From assembly GCF_003458415.1 (NCBI RefSeq), contig NZ_QRUF01000002.1:285-64284 (forward strand): DNA of 64,000 bases, in the 5' to 3' direction. Origin of the DNA: Collinsella sp. AF25-2LB (GTDB lineage: Bacteria > Actinomycetota > Coriobacteriia > Coriobacteriales > Coriobacteriaceae). The translations under genes were made by a program, and so were the position numbers. Shown here piece by piece: positions 24,538 to 35,145 of the stretch. A model generated the notes under the pieces. That model was not told where the DNA came from and searched no databases. It saw only the letters and a program-made list of their open reading frames with translations. Each line of letters opens with the position of its first letter. The first letter of the stretch is position 1.

Positions 24538-27252
24538 ATGGCAAAAGTCCGTGTGTCCACCCTGGCCAAAGAGTTCGGCATGACCTCCAAGGAACTGATG
24601 GGTCATCTCGCCGATATGAAGATTCCCGCTAAGTCCGCTTCCTCCACCTTGGAGGACGCTTATGTCGCCATGGTCCGCAAGCAGCTCGCCTCGGTGATCG
24701 AGGCCCGCGCTCAGGAAGTCGAGGCCGCCAAGCAGGCCGAGGAGCAGGCAGCTGCTGCCGAGGAGGCCGCACGCGCCGCCGAGGCCGAGCGCGAGCGCAT
24801 CGCCGCCGAGAAGGCACGCGAGGAGGAGCGCCGCCAGTTTGCCGCAGCCCAGGCTGCCGAGGAGGCTGCCCGCGCCGAGGCCGAGGCCAAGAAGAAGGCC
24901 GAGCAGGAGCGCCTTGCTCGCGAGAAGGAGGAGGCTGCCCGCGAGGCCCAGCGCCGCGCCGTTCCCGCTTCCGACTCCGGTTCGCGCTTCCGTTCGCTGC
25001 TCGACCAGATCGCCGCACAGGAGACCGTGCTCAAGGAGAAGAAGGACGCCGAGGACAAGGCCAAGGCCGAGCGCGCCGCAGAGCGCGGTAACCGTCGTGG
25101 CGGCAACAACGACCGCCGCGGTGGCCGTCGTAACGATCGCAACGCCTCAGACAACAACTCCGAGCGCAACGCCTCCGAGAGCCGTCCGCACAGCCATCGC
25201 ACCAACGCCAGCAACAACGTCGCTGCCGGCATGGACTTCCCCAACCCCGATAAGCAGGGCAAGGGCAAGAAGCGCAAGGGCGGTCACAACAACGAAGAGG
25301 ACCACTACAGCCGCATGGCTCGCGAGGCCGAGGAGTACAGCCGCGAGAAGGTGCTCGAGGAGGCTCGAGCTGCCGTCGAGGAGGCCTCTCGTGAGTCCAC
25401 CGGTCGCCGCAAGAAGCGCAAGGAGAAGCGCGAGCGCGAGGCTGCCAAGGCTCAGGAGGAGCGCAAGATAGAGGAGGCGCTGGCCCAGGGCGTGAACCCC
25501 GAGGACCTCGACGCCATCAAGGTCTCCCAGGGCGTTACCGTCCAGGAGCTTGCCGAGGCGCTCGACGTTCCGGCCAACGACATCATTAAGCGCCTGTTCC
25601 TGCTGGGTACGCCGCTCACGATGACGCAGTCCATGTCCGACGACCTCGTCGAGCTCGTTGCCGACGACCTGGGCCGTCAGATCAAGATCATCACCCCCGA
25701 GGAGGAGAACACCTTCTCGTTCTACGACGATCCCGCCGACCTTAAGCCGCGTGCCCCGGTCGTCACCGTCATGGGCCACGTCGACCACGGCAAGACGTCG
25801 CTGCTCGATGCCATCCGTCACACCGGCGTTGCTGCCGGCGAGGCGGGCGGCATTACGCAGGCCATCGGCGCTTCGCAGGTCATGATCAACGACCGCAAGA
25901 TCACCTTCATCGATACCCCGGGTCACGCTACCTTTACGGCCATGCGTGCCCGTGGCGCCAAGGTGACCGACATCGTCATCCTGATCGTCGCCGCCGACGA
26001 CGGCGTCATGCCCCAGACGGTCGAGTCGATCAACCACGCCAAGGCCGCCGGCGTACCCATCGTCGTTGCCGTCAACAAGATCGATAAGCCGGGCGCCAAC
26101 CCCGACCGCGTGCGCCAGGAGCTCACCGAGTACGGCGTCATCCCCGAGGAGTGGGGCGGACAGAACATGTTCGTCAACATCTCGGCCAAGCAGAAGATCG
26201 GTATCGATGACCTTCTGGAGACCGTGCTGCTCCAGGCCGACGTGCTCGAGCTTAAGGCCAACCCGGACACCTTTGCCTCCGGCAATGTCCTCGAGGCCAA
26301 GCTCGACAAGGGCCGCGGCTCGGTCGCTACCGTGCTCGTGACCCGCGGTACCTTGCACGTGGGCGATACGCTGGTCGCCGGCCTTACCTACGGCCGCGTC
26401 CGTGCTATGCTCGACCCCAAGGGTCGCGCCGTCACCGAGGCCGGTCCCTCCGACGCCGTCGAGATTTTGGGCCTGCAGTCTGTGCCCAACGCCGGCGACG
26501 AGTTCCGCGTGTTCGAGGACGAGCGCGAGGCTCGCGCCCTTGCCGACGAGCGTTCGCTCAAGGCCCGTATCGAGGAGCAGAGCCGCGTCAAGCACGTCAC
26601 GCTCGAGAACCTCTTCGAGACCATTGCCGACGCCGAGGTCAAGGAGCTCAACCTGATCATCAAGGCCGACGTCCAGGGTTCCATCGAGGCCCTTCAGGAC
26701 TCGCTCGACAAGATGGATCAGTCCGAGGTTCGCATCAACACGATCCACTCCGCCGTTGGCGCCATCAACGAGACCGACGTCGTCCTGGCCGACGCCTCTA
26801 ACGCCATCATCATCGGCTTTGGCGTCCGTCCCGACGGTAAGGCCCGCTCCGCCGCCGAGCGCGAGGGCGTCGAGATCCGTTGCTACGACGTCATCTACAA
26901 GTGCCTCGAGGAGCTCGACGCCGCCCGTATCGGCATGCTCAAGCCCACCGAGGTCGAGGTCTCCACGGGTACCGCGACCGTCCTGGACACCTTCAAGGTG
27001 CCCAAAGTCGGTATCGCCGCCGGTGTCCGCGTGGAGGAGGGCGAGATCGCCGCGACCGATTCCGTGCGCCTGGTGCGTGACGGCATTGTGGTCTTCAACG
27101 GCAAGATTGCCTCGATGCGCCACTACAAGGACGAGGCCAAGAGCCTCAAGAGCGGTTCCGAGGGCGGCATTGGCCTGGAGAACTTCCAGGACATCAAGCC
27201 CGGCGACCAGATCGAGGGTTACCGCATCGACCAGGTTGCCCGTACCGAGTAG
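24538..27252 (+). CDS. infB: Translation initiation factor IF-2
   Basis: GTPase that brings initiator tRNA to the 30S subunit. 904 residues. Residues 1-50 form an IF2-N helical domain ([20 protein letters not shown]). A long Ala/Glu/Arg-rich charged linker runs to about 330, then a second IF2-N domain. The G domain has [15 protein letters not shown] (G1), DTPGHATF (G3) and NKIDKPGA (G4). C-terminal IF2 domains follow to the end. The usual small ylxR gene between nusA and infB is not present in the 91-base gap. Confidence 0.97.
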   Translation: MAKVRVSTLAKEFGMTSKELMGHLADMKIPAKSASSTLEDAYVAMVRKQLASVIEARAQEVEAAKQAEEQAAAAEEAARAAEAERERIAAEKAREEERRQFAAAQAAEEAARAEAEAKKKAEQERLAREKEEAAREAQRRAVPASDSGSRFRSLLDQIAAQETVLKEKKDAEDKAKAERAAERGNRRGGNNDRRGGRRNDRNASDNNSERNASESRPHSHRTNASNNVAAGMDFPNPDKQGKGKKRKGGHNNEEDHYSRMAREAEEYSREKVLEEARAAVEEASRESTGRRKKRKEKREREAAKAQEERKIEEALAQGVNPEDLDAIKVSQGVTVQELAEALDVPANDIIKRLFLLGTPLTMTQSMSDDLVELVADDLGRQIKIITPEEENTFSFYDDPADLKPRAPVVTVMGHVDHGKTSLLDAIRHTGVAAGEAGGITQAIGASQVMINDRKITFIDTPGHATFTAMRARGAKVTDIVILIVAADDGVMPQTVESINHAKAAGVPIVVAVNKIDKPGANPDRVRQELTEYGVIPEEWGGQNMFVNISAKQKIGIDDLLETVLLQADVLELKANPDTFASGNVLEAKLDKGRGSVATVLVTRGTLHVGDTLVAGLTYGRVRAMLDPKGRAVTEAGPSDAVEILGLQSVPNAGDEFRVFEDEREARALADERSLKARIEEQSRVKHVTLENLFETIADAEVKELNLIIKADVQGSIEALQDSLDKMDQSEVRINTIHSAVGAINETDVVLADASNAIIIGFGVRPDGKARSAAEREGVEIRCYDVIYKCLEELDAARIGMLKPTEVEVSTGTATVLDTFKVPKVGIAAGVRVEEGEIAATDSVRLVRDGIVVFNGKIASMRHYKDEAKSLKSGSEGGIGLENFQDIKPGDQIEGYRIDQVARTE

Positions 27253-27263
27253 GGGGTAGCGCT

Positions 27264-27674
27264 ATGAAGCAAACGCAGGCAACCCGCCGTTTGGGCGAGC
27301 AGCTCCGCGAGAAGCTCGGTTATATCCTGCTCTTTGAGGTTTCCGATCCGCGACTCGACCTGGTCACCCTGACCGCGGTCGAGGTCGCGGTGGACCGTTC
27401 GTTCGCGCGCGTGTACGTGTCGTGCGATGCGAGCCGCTACGATGAGGTCATGGAGGCGCTCGCCAGCGCCAAGGGCCGCATCCGCAGTCTGTTGGCTCGC
27501 TCGCTTGATTGGCGCGTCACGCCCGAGCTCGATTTTCGTATCGATCGCTCGACCGACGAGGCCGAGCGCATCACGCGTGCGCTGGAAAACGTTCCGGCCA
27601 CGCTTGCGATCGAAAAGGATGAGGACGGCTACCCGATAGCGGATGTCGCCCAGGAGGCAGCTTTAGATGACTAA
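27264..27674 (+). CDS. rbfA: Ribosome-binding factor A
   Basis: A single KH-type protein of 136 residues that helps mature the 16S rRNA 5' end. Marks: TRRLGEQLREKLGYILLFEV near the start, DPRLDLVTLTAVEVAVDRSF, and TPELDFRIDRSTDEAERI toward the end. It starts 11 bases after infB and overlaps the DHH gene by eight bases, so it is co-translated with both. Confidence 0.93.
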   Translation: MKQTQATRRLGEQLREKLGYILLFEVSDPRLDLVTLTAVEVAVDRSFARVYVSCDASRYDEVMEALASAKGRIRSLLARSLDWRVTPELDFRIDRSTDEAERITRALENVPATLAIEKDEDGYPIADVAQEAALDD

Positions 27675-28710
27675 TTCCGCCGACCTCGCCTCGTGCGAGT
27701 CTGCAGATATTAAACGACGCATCCTCGAGCTCATCGAGGATGCGTCCTCCATTGCGATCTCGGGTCACACCTCTCCCGACGGCGATGCCCTGGGCTCCGT
27801 GTTGGGCCTGGGCCTTTCGCTTATGAAGGTGTTCCCCGACAAGGACATCGCCCTGCTGCTGGCAGACGACGATCCCGTTCCGCGCATCTACCGTTTTATG
27901 GAGGGTGCCGATCTGCTGGTGCCGGCCTCTGCCTACACCGGCAACCCGGACCTGTTCATCTCGGTGGACGTGCCGGTCGTCGAGCGCCTCAATAATTCTG
28001 CCGAGGTGCTGCGTCGTTCGGCCCACGTGGCGTGTTTTGACCATCACCCGGCGCGTGAGGAGTTTGCCGAGGTCAGCCTTAGGTGTGTCAATGCCGCTGC
28101 TTGCGCCATGATCATCGACCGCTTTTTGGCCGATTGTGGCATTACCGCAAGCGACAGCATCGCGACTTGCCTGCTGTGTGGCCTGGTCACCGACACCGGT
28201 CGTTTTCAGTATCAGAACGCCGATGCTGCCGCGTTTCATGCTGCCTCTCGCCTGGTGGCGCACGGTGCCGATCCGGCACGCGTCGCGCTCGAGGTCTATC
28301 AGAGCATGCGTGTCGAGTTCTTGCACCTCAAGTCCATCGTCATGGGTCGCATCAAGACGGTCGCGCACGGGCGCGTGGCGTATAGCTATGCGTACGAAAG
28401 TGACCTTAAGGAATGCGGCGTCACCTCTGATGAGTGCGACGGCCTGGTCGATGTGGTGCGCTCAGTGATGGGCGTCGAGGTCTGCCTGTTCCTTAAGGGC
28501 ATCGAGGGCGATACCAAGGTGCGCGGTAACCTGCGCTCCAAGGGCGAACTTGATGTTTCCGAGATTGCGGCCAATTTTGGCGGAGGTGGGCACCACGCTG
28601 CCGCCGGCTTTACCAACGCCGGAACGATTTCCGAGACGCTCACCGCGGCACTTCCCATGCTGGCCGAGCTGGTAGGGGAGGATCCCGCTTCGGTGACCGT
28701 CGAGCTCTAA
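27667..28710 (+). CDS. nrnA: DHH-family phosphoesterase, NrnA-like nano-RNase/pAp phosphatase
   Basis: Degrades very short RNA oligomers and removes phosphate from pAp (activity known for this family). 347 residues. N-terminal DHH motifs: SGHTSPDGDALGSVLGL, ISVDVPVVER and CFDHHPAREE, which supply the metal-binding Asp and His residues. The C-terminal DHHA1 domain has NFGGGGHHAAAGF. The gene overlaps rbfA by eight bases, the standard position in Gram-positive nusA operons, which favours NrnA over RecJ. Confidence 0.9.
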   Translation: MTNSADLASCESADIKRRILELIEDASSIAISGHTSPDGDALGSVLGLGLSLMKVFPDKDIALLLADDDPVPRIYRFMEGADLLVPASAYTGNPDLFISVDVPVVERLNNSAEVLRRSAHVACFDHHPAREEFAEVSLRCVNAAACAMIIDRFLADCGITASDSIATCLLCGLVTDTGRFQYQNADAAAFHAASRLVAHGADPARVALEVYQSMRVEFLHLKSIVMGRIKTVAHGRVAYSYAYESDLKECGVTSDECDGLVDVVRSVMGVEVCLFLKGIEGDTKVRGNLRSKGELDVSEIAANFGGGGHHAAAGFTNAGTISETLTAALPMLAELVGEDPASVTVEL

Positions 28711-28725
28711 CTTTTTGGATGGTAC

Positions 28726-29658
28726 ATGGCTCGTCGTACACCTTCTCAACTTAATATGCTGCTCGCCGTCGATAAGCCGGTGGGCTGCACGTCCCACGAC
28801 GTGGTTTCGCAATGCCGACGCGCCCTCCATGAGCGGCGCGTCGGTCATGCCGGAACGCTCGACCCCATGGCATCGGGTGTCATGGTGGTGGGCGTGGGGC
28901 AGGCCACGCGTCTGCTGGGCATGCTCACGCTCGATACCAAAAGCTACGTCGCCGACATCTCGTTTGGCGTCGAGACCAATACCGATGATGCGGAGGGCGA
29001 GGCCGTCCGCACGGTGCCCGTTGCCGACGACTTGCGCGATCCGGCCTATGCCCGCGAGCGTCTGTGTGCCATGTTGGGTCCGCAGATGCAGGTGCCGCCG
29101 GCGTTTTCGGCCATTTCGGTCAACGGCGTGCGCGCCTATAAGGCTGCGCGCGAGGGCAATGCCGTGTCGCTGCCCCCGCGTCCGGTCGAGGTATACTCCG
29201 CCGATCTGATTGCCGTGAGCGGTGATGCCGACGCTTGCGTTTGGACCGTGGCGTTTTCGGTGAGCAAGGGCACCTATATCCGTGCGCTCGCTCGCGACCT
29301 GGGTCGTGCCTGCGACAACGCGGCGCACATTTCCGCGCTGCGCCGTACGGCCTCCGGCGTTGTTTCCATTGGTGCCTGTCATACGGTCGAGGAGCTTTCT
29401 GCCGAGTCCGCTGACGGTTTTGCCCTGGATCCCATTGCGGCACTGGGTGCCACGCGCGTCGACTTGCCGGGCGACCTTGCCGACGATCTGCTGTGCGGAC
29501 GTCGTATTCCTATTGAGCGTGCGCTTGCGGGCTTCGATGCATCGAAGGCGCCGTTTGCGCTGGTGCTCGATGGCGGGCTCAAGGCGCTCGCCCGTATCGA
29601 GGGTGGTCGCTTTGTAATGGAGCACGTCTTTCCGCAGGCGATTGGCGGTGTTCGATGA
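28726..29658 (+). CDS. truB: tRNA pseudouridine-55 synthase
   Basis: Makes pseudouridine 55 in the T-loop of tRNAs. 310 residues. Motifs seen: NMLLAVDKPVGCTSHDVV, then RVGHAGTLDPMASGVMVVGV with the catalytic Asp, YVADISFGVETNTDDAEG, and KGTYIRALARDLG. The end overlaps the ribF start (ATGATG). A small insertion-free C-terminal PUA-like region is present. Confidence 0.95.
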   Translation: MARRTPSQLNMLLAVDKPVGCTSHDVVSQCRRALHERRVGHAGTLDPMASGVMVVGVGQATRLLGMLTLDTKSYVADISFGVETNTDDAEGEAVRTVPVADDLRDPAYARERLCAMLGPQMQVPPAFSAISVNGVRAYKAAREGNAVSLPPRPVEVYSADLIAVSGDADACVWTVAFSVSKGTYIRALARDLGRACDNAAHISALRRTASGVVSIGACHTVEELSAESADGFALDPIAALGATRVDLPGDLADDLLCGRRIPIERALAGFDASKAPFALVLDGGLKALARIEGGRFVMEHVFPQAIGGVR

Positions 29659-30659
29659 TGCTGACCTCCCACGAGCTCGCGCGTATTTTTTTCGCGGGCG
29701 AGTCGGATGAGGCCCGCATCGTCGCCGATGCATTTGATGATTGCGCGTGCCTGGGCGCCGCGTCGATCGCCATCGGCGTGTTCGATGGCGTGCATAGGGG
29801 GCATCGCGAACTGATCGACGCGGTCGTTCGCGATGCGCGTAACCATGGCTGCAAGGCTGTCGTGGTCACCTTCGATCCCGACCCGGACGTGGTGCTGAGC
29901 CCCTCGCCTGCTCAAAAACTGATGACGACGGCCGACCGTCTGCATGCCCTGGCTCTCACCGGGGTCGATGCGGTCGTGGCTGTTCCCTTTACGCCTTCGG
30001 TGGCGGCACTCGACCACGCGGGCTTTCTTAAACTGCTGTCGCATGTGGTCGATATCCGCTCGATTCGCGTGGGCAGCGACTTTAGGCTGGGCCGCGGCGG
30101 TGCTTCTGGTGTTGCCGAGATGCGCGCCTGGGGTTCCGAGCGCGGCGTTGACGTGTATGGTCACGACCTGCTTTGCGAGGGCGGCGAGGCCATTTGCGCC
30201 ACCCGCATTCGTCATGAGCTGGGACAGGGCCATGTGGAGCTTGCTGCTGAGTTACTCGGCCGCCCGTATATGGTGCGTGGCGGTGTTATTCGCGGCCGTC
30301 ACGAGGGTTCTGGCATGGGCTTTCCCACGGCAAACCTGCAGGTTCCCAGCGGCATTCAGGTGCCTGCTGATGGCGTGTATGAGGGCATGGTGCTCGTCGA
30401 TGACACCGTGTGGCCCGCTGCCGTGAACGTCGGCCTGCCGCCGACGTATGCCGACGATGCCGCTTCGGCGCATCTCGAGGCTAATTTAATTGGTTATACG
30501 GGCGACCTGTACGGCGCTTCCGTTTCGCTGGCGTTTACGCGCTGGCTACGTCCCTCGCGTGTGTTCGATTCGCTGGATGAGTTGATTGCGACCGTCGAGG
30601 GTAATATCGAGGACATTCGTCACAACTTGGGTGAGCAGGGGGTGAGCATCCGTGATTAG
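29655..30659 (+). CDS. ribF: Bifunctional riboflavin kinase/FAD synthetase
   Basis: Phosphorylates riboflavin to FMN and adenylates it to FAD. 334 residues. The N-terminal nucleotidyltransferase domain shows AIGVFDGVHRGHRELI, VVTFDPDPDVVLSP and IRVGSDFRLGRGGASG; the C-terminal kinase domain shows GSGMGFPTANLQVP and VNVGLPPTY. The N-terminus before residue 25 is slightly longer than usual. The start overlaps the truB stop and the end overlaps dnaG, so translation is coupled along the operon. Confidence 0.94.
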   Translation: MMLTSHELARIFFAGESDEARIVADAFDDCACLGAASIAIGVFDGVHRGHRELIDAVVRDARNHGCKAVVVTFDPDPDVVLSPSPAQKLMTTADRLHALALTGVDAVVAVPFTPSVAALDHAGFLKLLSHVVDIRSIRVGSDFRLGRGGASGVAEMRAWGSERGVDVYGHDLLCEGGEAICATRIRHELGQGHVELAAELLGRPYMVRGGVIRGRHEGSGMGFPTANLQVPSGIQVPADGVYEGMVLVDDTVWPAAVNVGLPPTYADDAASAHLEANLIGYTGDLYGASVSLAFTRWLRPSRVFDSLDELIATVEGNIEDIRHNLGEQGVSIRD

Positions 30660-32760
30660 CGATGAGGAAAAAGACCAGGTCCGCGCTGCGTCCGACCTAG
30701 TTGCCATCGTGCAGGAAACGGTTGAGCTCAAGCCCCGCGGCCATGAGTTTTGGGGCTGCTGCCCCTTTCATGGCGAAAAGACGCCGTCTTTCCACATTAT
30801 CCCCGCCACGCAGGTGTGGCATTGCTTTGGCTGCGGTGAGGGTGGCGATGTCTTCACCTATATCATGAAGCGCGAGAACCTGAGCTTTCCCGAGTCAATC
30901 CGTTATTTGGCCGATCGCGCGGGTATTGAGCTGCACGACACCGGAGACCGCCGCGAGCGCGGTACTAAGCGTGCCCGAATCTACGATCTGTGCGCCGAGA
31001 CCGCTCAGTTCTACCACACCATGCTCATGCGCGGTAAGGATAGCCGCCCGCGTGAGTACTTTGCCAGCCGCGGCATGGGCGGCGATGTCTGCCGCCGCTA
31101 CTGTCTGGGCTTTGCACCGGGTCGCAACGCTCTGGTGTCGCACCTGTCCCAGGCGGGCTTTACCCCGCAGGAGATGATCGACGCCAACGTGGCCGTGAGC
31201 CGCGGGCGCGGGCAGCTCGCCGACCGTTTTTACGACCGCGTGATGTTTCCCATCTTTGATGAGCAGGGTCACAACATCGCCTTTGGCGGTCGCATCATGG
31301 GAGACGGCCAACCCAAGTACCTCAACACCGCCGAGACGAGCGTGTTTCATAAAAAGCGAAACCTCTACGGCTTTAATTGGGCCAAGGAGTTTATCGTCGC
31401 GCAGGATACCGCCATCGTGGTAGAGGGCTATACCGACTGCATCGCCTGTTGGGAGGCGGGGATTAAAAACGTCGTCGCTACGCTGGGCACCGCGCTCACG
31501 GAGCATCACGTCAAGACGCTCACCCGCTTTGCCAACCGCATCGTGTATATGTTTGACGGCGATGCCGCGGGCCAGAAGGCCGCCCGTCGCGCGATTCAGT
31601 TTATCGAGCAGGATTCGATGGACCTGCGCTGCGTGGTACTGCCCGACGGCAACGACCCCATGGAGTTCATCGCGGCGCACGGCGGAGAGGAGCTGCAGAA
31701 ACGTATTGACGCCGCCGAGCCGCTTATGGACTTTGTCTACCGCTCGCTGCAGGAGTCGAGCGACATCACCACGCCGGGCGGTCGCGCCAAGGCGCTGGAA
31801 GATGCGCTGACGCTTATCTATCCGCTGCGCGATAGCTATATGATCGACACGTACTTTATCCAGATTGCCGATCTGCTGGGTTTGGATTTGGAGACGGTGC
31901 GCGCGAGTTCGGGTCGCGTGTTTCGCGATGTTGCCAAGCGCGAAGATGCGGAGCGCCGTCGCGAACAGAACTATGAACGCCAGCGGGCGCAAGCTGAGCG
32001 GTCCGGTAGCGCGGGCGGTCGGTCGTCTGGTTCGCAGGGGACATCTCGTGGTGCTTGGGCGTCGGGCGCGACGCCGGCAGTAGCGGCGTCGGTCGAGGAA
32101 GAGCCGTACGACTATGTCCCGCTCGATGCTTACGGTGCCGCGCCTGTGGAGGTCGTCGACGACCTGCCGCCGATCGACGCGCCTGATGGTATGGGTGCTG
32201 TACCTGTGACTGATGGTTCGGGTGCTCCGGCTGCGGTGGCGCCGATGGTTCTTACTGATCTTGAGCGTAAGTCCTTGGCAGGGGAGCGTGAGCTGCTGAC
32301 CATGCTCACGAGCTACCCCGACCTGTTCCGCACGTATGCCGACCGCATCTGCTCTATCGAGTGGGTTGACCCACGTCACGAGTCCATCGCATGGGCCGTT
32401 CTGGCAACGCCGCCGGGAACCGATCCTTCAGCCTGCATGGATGCGGCGCGCTCGGTGTGTCCCGAGGCGGCAACGCTTGTGAGTGCCGGGCGCATCTCGG
32501 CGACGAGCAAGCACCCCACCGAGACGAACATCGTGTTTATGCTCGATACGCTCGAGCTCTACACCATCAAGCGCCGCATGCGTGCCGCACAGGCCAAGCT
32601 GCGCCAGGACCGTTCGCTCGACGATGAGGCCCGTCGCGCGCTGACCGTGCAGGCCGCGCAGGATTCGCAGCGTCAACGCGAACTGCAAAAGTCGATCGGC
32701 GGCGTGGCGGACCCGTTCCGTTTGATCGGTTTGGAGACCGCGGGCACCGAACAGGCCTAG
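30652..32760 (+). CDS. dnaG: DNA primase
   Basis: Lays RNA primers for replication. 702 residues. Residues 37-62 form the zinc-binding domain (GCCPFHGEKTPSFHI ... HCFGCGEGG). The catalytic core (Toprim) shows VVEGYTDCIACWEAG and MFDGDAAGQKAA. A low-complexity linker rich in Ser, Ala and Pro (about 440-530) precedes the C-terminal helicase-binding domain. The start is GTG at 30652 (reading MISDEEKDQ), overlapping ribF by eight bases. It is the last gene of the rimP operon. Confidence 0.96.
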   Translation: MISDEEKDQVRAASDLVAIVQETVELKPRGHEFWGCCPFHGEKTPSFHIIPATQVWHCFGCGEGGDVFTYIMKRENLSFPESIRYLADRAGIELHDTGDRRERGTKRARIYDLCAETAQFYHTMLMRGKDSRPREYFASRGMGGDVCRRYCLGFAPGRNALVSHLSQAGFTPQEMIDANVAVSRGRGQLADRFYDRVMFPIFDEQGHNIAFGGRIMGDGQPKYLNTAETSVFHKKRNLYGFNWAKEFIVAQDTAIVVEGYTDCIACWEAGIKNVVATLGTALTEHHVKTLTRFANRIVYMFDGDAAGQKAARRAIQFIEQDSMDLRCVVLPDGNDPMEFIAAHGGEELQKRIDAAEPLMDFVYRSLQESSDITTPGGRAKALEDALTLIYPLRDSYMIDTYFIQIADLLGLDLETVRASSGRVFRDVAKREDAERRREQNYERQRAQAERSGSAGGRSSGSQGTSRGAWASGATPAVAASVEEEPYDYVPLDAYGAAPVEVVDDLPPIDAPDGMGAVPVTDGSGAPAAVAPMVLTDLERKSLAGERELLTMLTSYPDLFRTYADRICSIEWVDPRHESIAWAVLATPPGTDPSACMDAARSVCPEAATLVSAGRISATSKHPTETNIVFMLDTLELYTIKRRMRAAQAKLRQDRSLDDEARRALTVQAAQDSQRQRELQKSIGGVADPFRLIGLETAGTEQA

Positions 32761-32868
32761 ATGTTGTGGTCAACCAGCGTATTCTCGCCTATATCCAGTC
32801 TGGATTTTGGGTATAGACGTTGCTGTGTGCTAAAGTATTGAGTCCTGTGGACTATGAAGGGAGAATCT

Positions 32869-34218
<1,350 letters not shown>

Positions 34219-34232
34219 CCTCGCAAGCAAGA

Positions 34233-34266
34233 AGCGCCCTCAAGCACATCCGCTTGGGGGCGCTTT
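34233..34266 (+). terminator. rpoD terminator
   Basis: AGCGCCCTCAAGC pairs with GCTTGGGGGCGCT over 13 bp (one G-U pair) with a six-base loop. The T tail is short (TTTC). Confidence 0.7.
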
Positions 34267-34324
34267 CATGTGGTCATTGGGGACGTCCTCAATGACTAGG
34301 TCGGAAAAAATCTCAAAAAAGTTC

Positions 34325-34352
34325 TTGCCCTAAGCTGATTCGTCCGTATAAT
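34325..34352 (+). promoter_or_regulatory. Promoter of the tRNA-Asn pair
   Basis: TTGCCC (34325-34330) and a consensus TATAAT (34347-34352) lie 16 bases apart, about 30 bases before the first tRNA. Confidence 0.75.
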
Positions 34353-34382
34353 AAACTTCGTTGCTTGAGAGCACGCACCTAT

Positions 34383-34457
34383 TCCTCGGTAGCTCAATGG
34401 TAGAGCACGCGGCTGTTAACCGCGCTGTTGTAGGTTCGAGTCCTACCCGGGGAGCCA
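34383..34457 (+). tRNA. tRNA-Asn (GTT), copy 1
   Basis: A 75-base cloverleaf with encoded CCA. The acceptor TCCTCGG pairs with CCGGGGA, the anticodon arm CGCGG/CCGCG holds the loop CTGTTAA with anticodon GTT, and the T-loop is GGTTCGAGTCC. Identical to copy 2. Confidence 0.97.
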
Positions 34458-34466
34458 GAATTTCTC

Positions 34467-34487
34467 AGCCCAATCCGCTGGGCTTTT
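34467..34487 (+). terminator. Short terminator-like hairpin between the two tRNAs
   Basis: AGCCCA and TGGGCT pair around six bases and run into TTTT. It is only 6 bp, so it may slow rather than stop polymerase, or be a processing signal. Confidence 0.4.
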
Positions 34488-34491
34488 AAAT

Positions 34492-34566
34492 TCCTCGGTA
34501 GCTCAATGGTAGAGCACGCGGCTGTTAACCGCGCTGTTGTAGGTTCGAGTCCTACCCGGGGAGCCA
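34492..34566 (+). tRNA. tRNA-Asn (GTT), copy 2
   Basis: Base-for-base the same as the copy at 34383-34457, including the CCA end, which suggests a recent duplication or strong gene conversion. Confidence 0.97.
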
Positions 34567-34572
34567 GGTTGT

Positions 34573-34604
34573 AAAACCCGTCGCTTATGCGGCGGGTTTT
34601 TTTC
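34573..34604 (+). terminator. Terminator of the tRNA-Asn unit
   Basis: AAAACCCGTCGC pairs with GCGGCGGGTTTT around TTAT, followed by a run of seven T. Confidence 0.88.
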
Positions 34605-34761
34605 ATGCCGCGACCACTTGACTCGAACGTTGCCATATCAACATTTCGTGTCGAGGATGTAATCCCGCGACCCATCACCTCAACATGGCGCGGTCGTTGT
34701 AGAATATTGCAATGATTGCTCCCACGACATGGTGCCGTGAGCACCAGATAAGGAGATTCTT

Positions 34762-35118
34762 GTGTCTGAGACCATCAACGGCAGCCTGAGCGTCTCGAAC
34801 GACGTTATTGCCGATATTGCCGGTTATGCCGCGATGACGTGCTATGGCGTCGTCGGTATGGCTGAGCAGCTCCAGGGCGCCGAGAGCGTGCGCCTGCTTG
34901 CCGGTCAGCGCCTCCGCAAGGGCGTGCTTGTCTCCGCCGACGAGAACGGCCTTACGGTCGATCTTCACGTCGTGCTCGAGAACGGCGTCAACATGAAGTC
35001 CGTCTGCCACAATCTTTCGAGCTCCGTTGCCTTCACCCTGCAGGAGATCGCCCAGATCGATCCCGCCAGCCTTAAGATCGGCATTCACATCGACGCGCTC
35101 AAGAGCCGTCTGAACTAG
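34762..35118 (+). CDS. Asp23/Gls24 family envelope stress protein
   Basis: A 118-residue protein of the DUF322/Asp23 family. It begins NGSLSVSNDVIADIAGYAAM and contains VVGMAEQLQG and VDLHVVLENGVNMKSV, the family pattern. Members sit near the membrane and are linked to cell-envelope homeostasis. The GTG at 34762 follows AAGGAG. As in Firmicutes it lies directly before the fakA-like gene and recG, so the three form one unit. Confidence 0.9.
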   Translation: MSETINGSLSVSNDVIADIAGYAAMTCYGVVGMAEQLQGAESVRLLAGQRLRKGVLVSADENGLTVDLHVVLENGVNMKSVCHNLSSSVAFTLQEIAQIDPASLKIGIHIDALKSRLN

Positions 35119-35145
35119 CATCCGAAAACGGAGATTCAAATACCC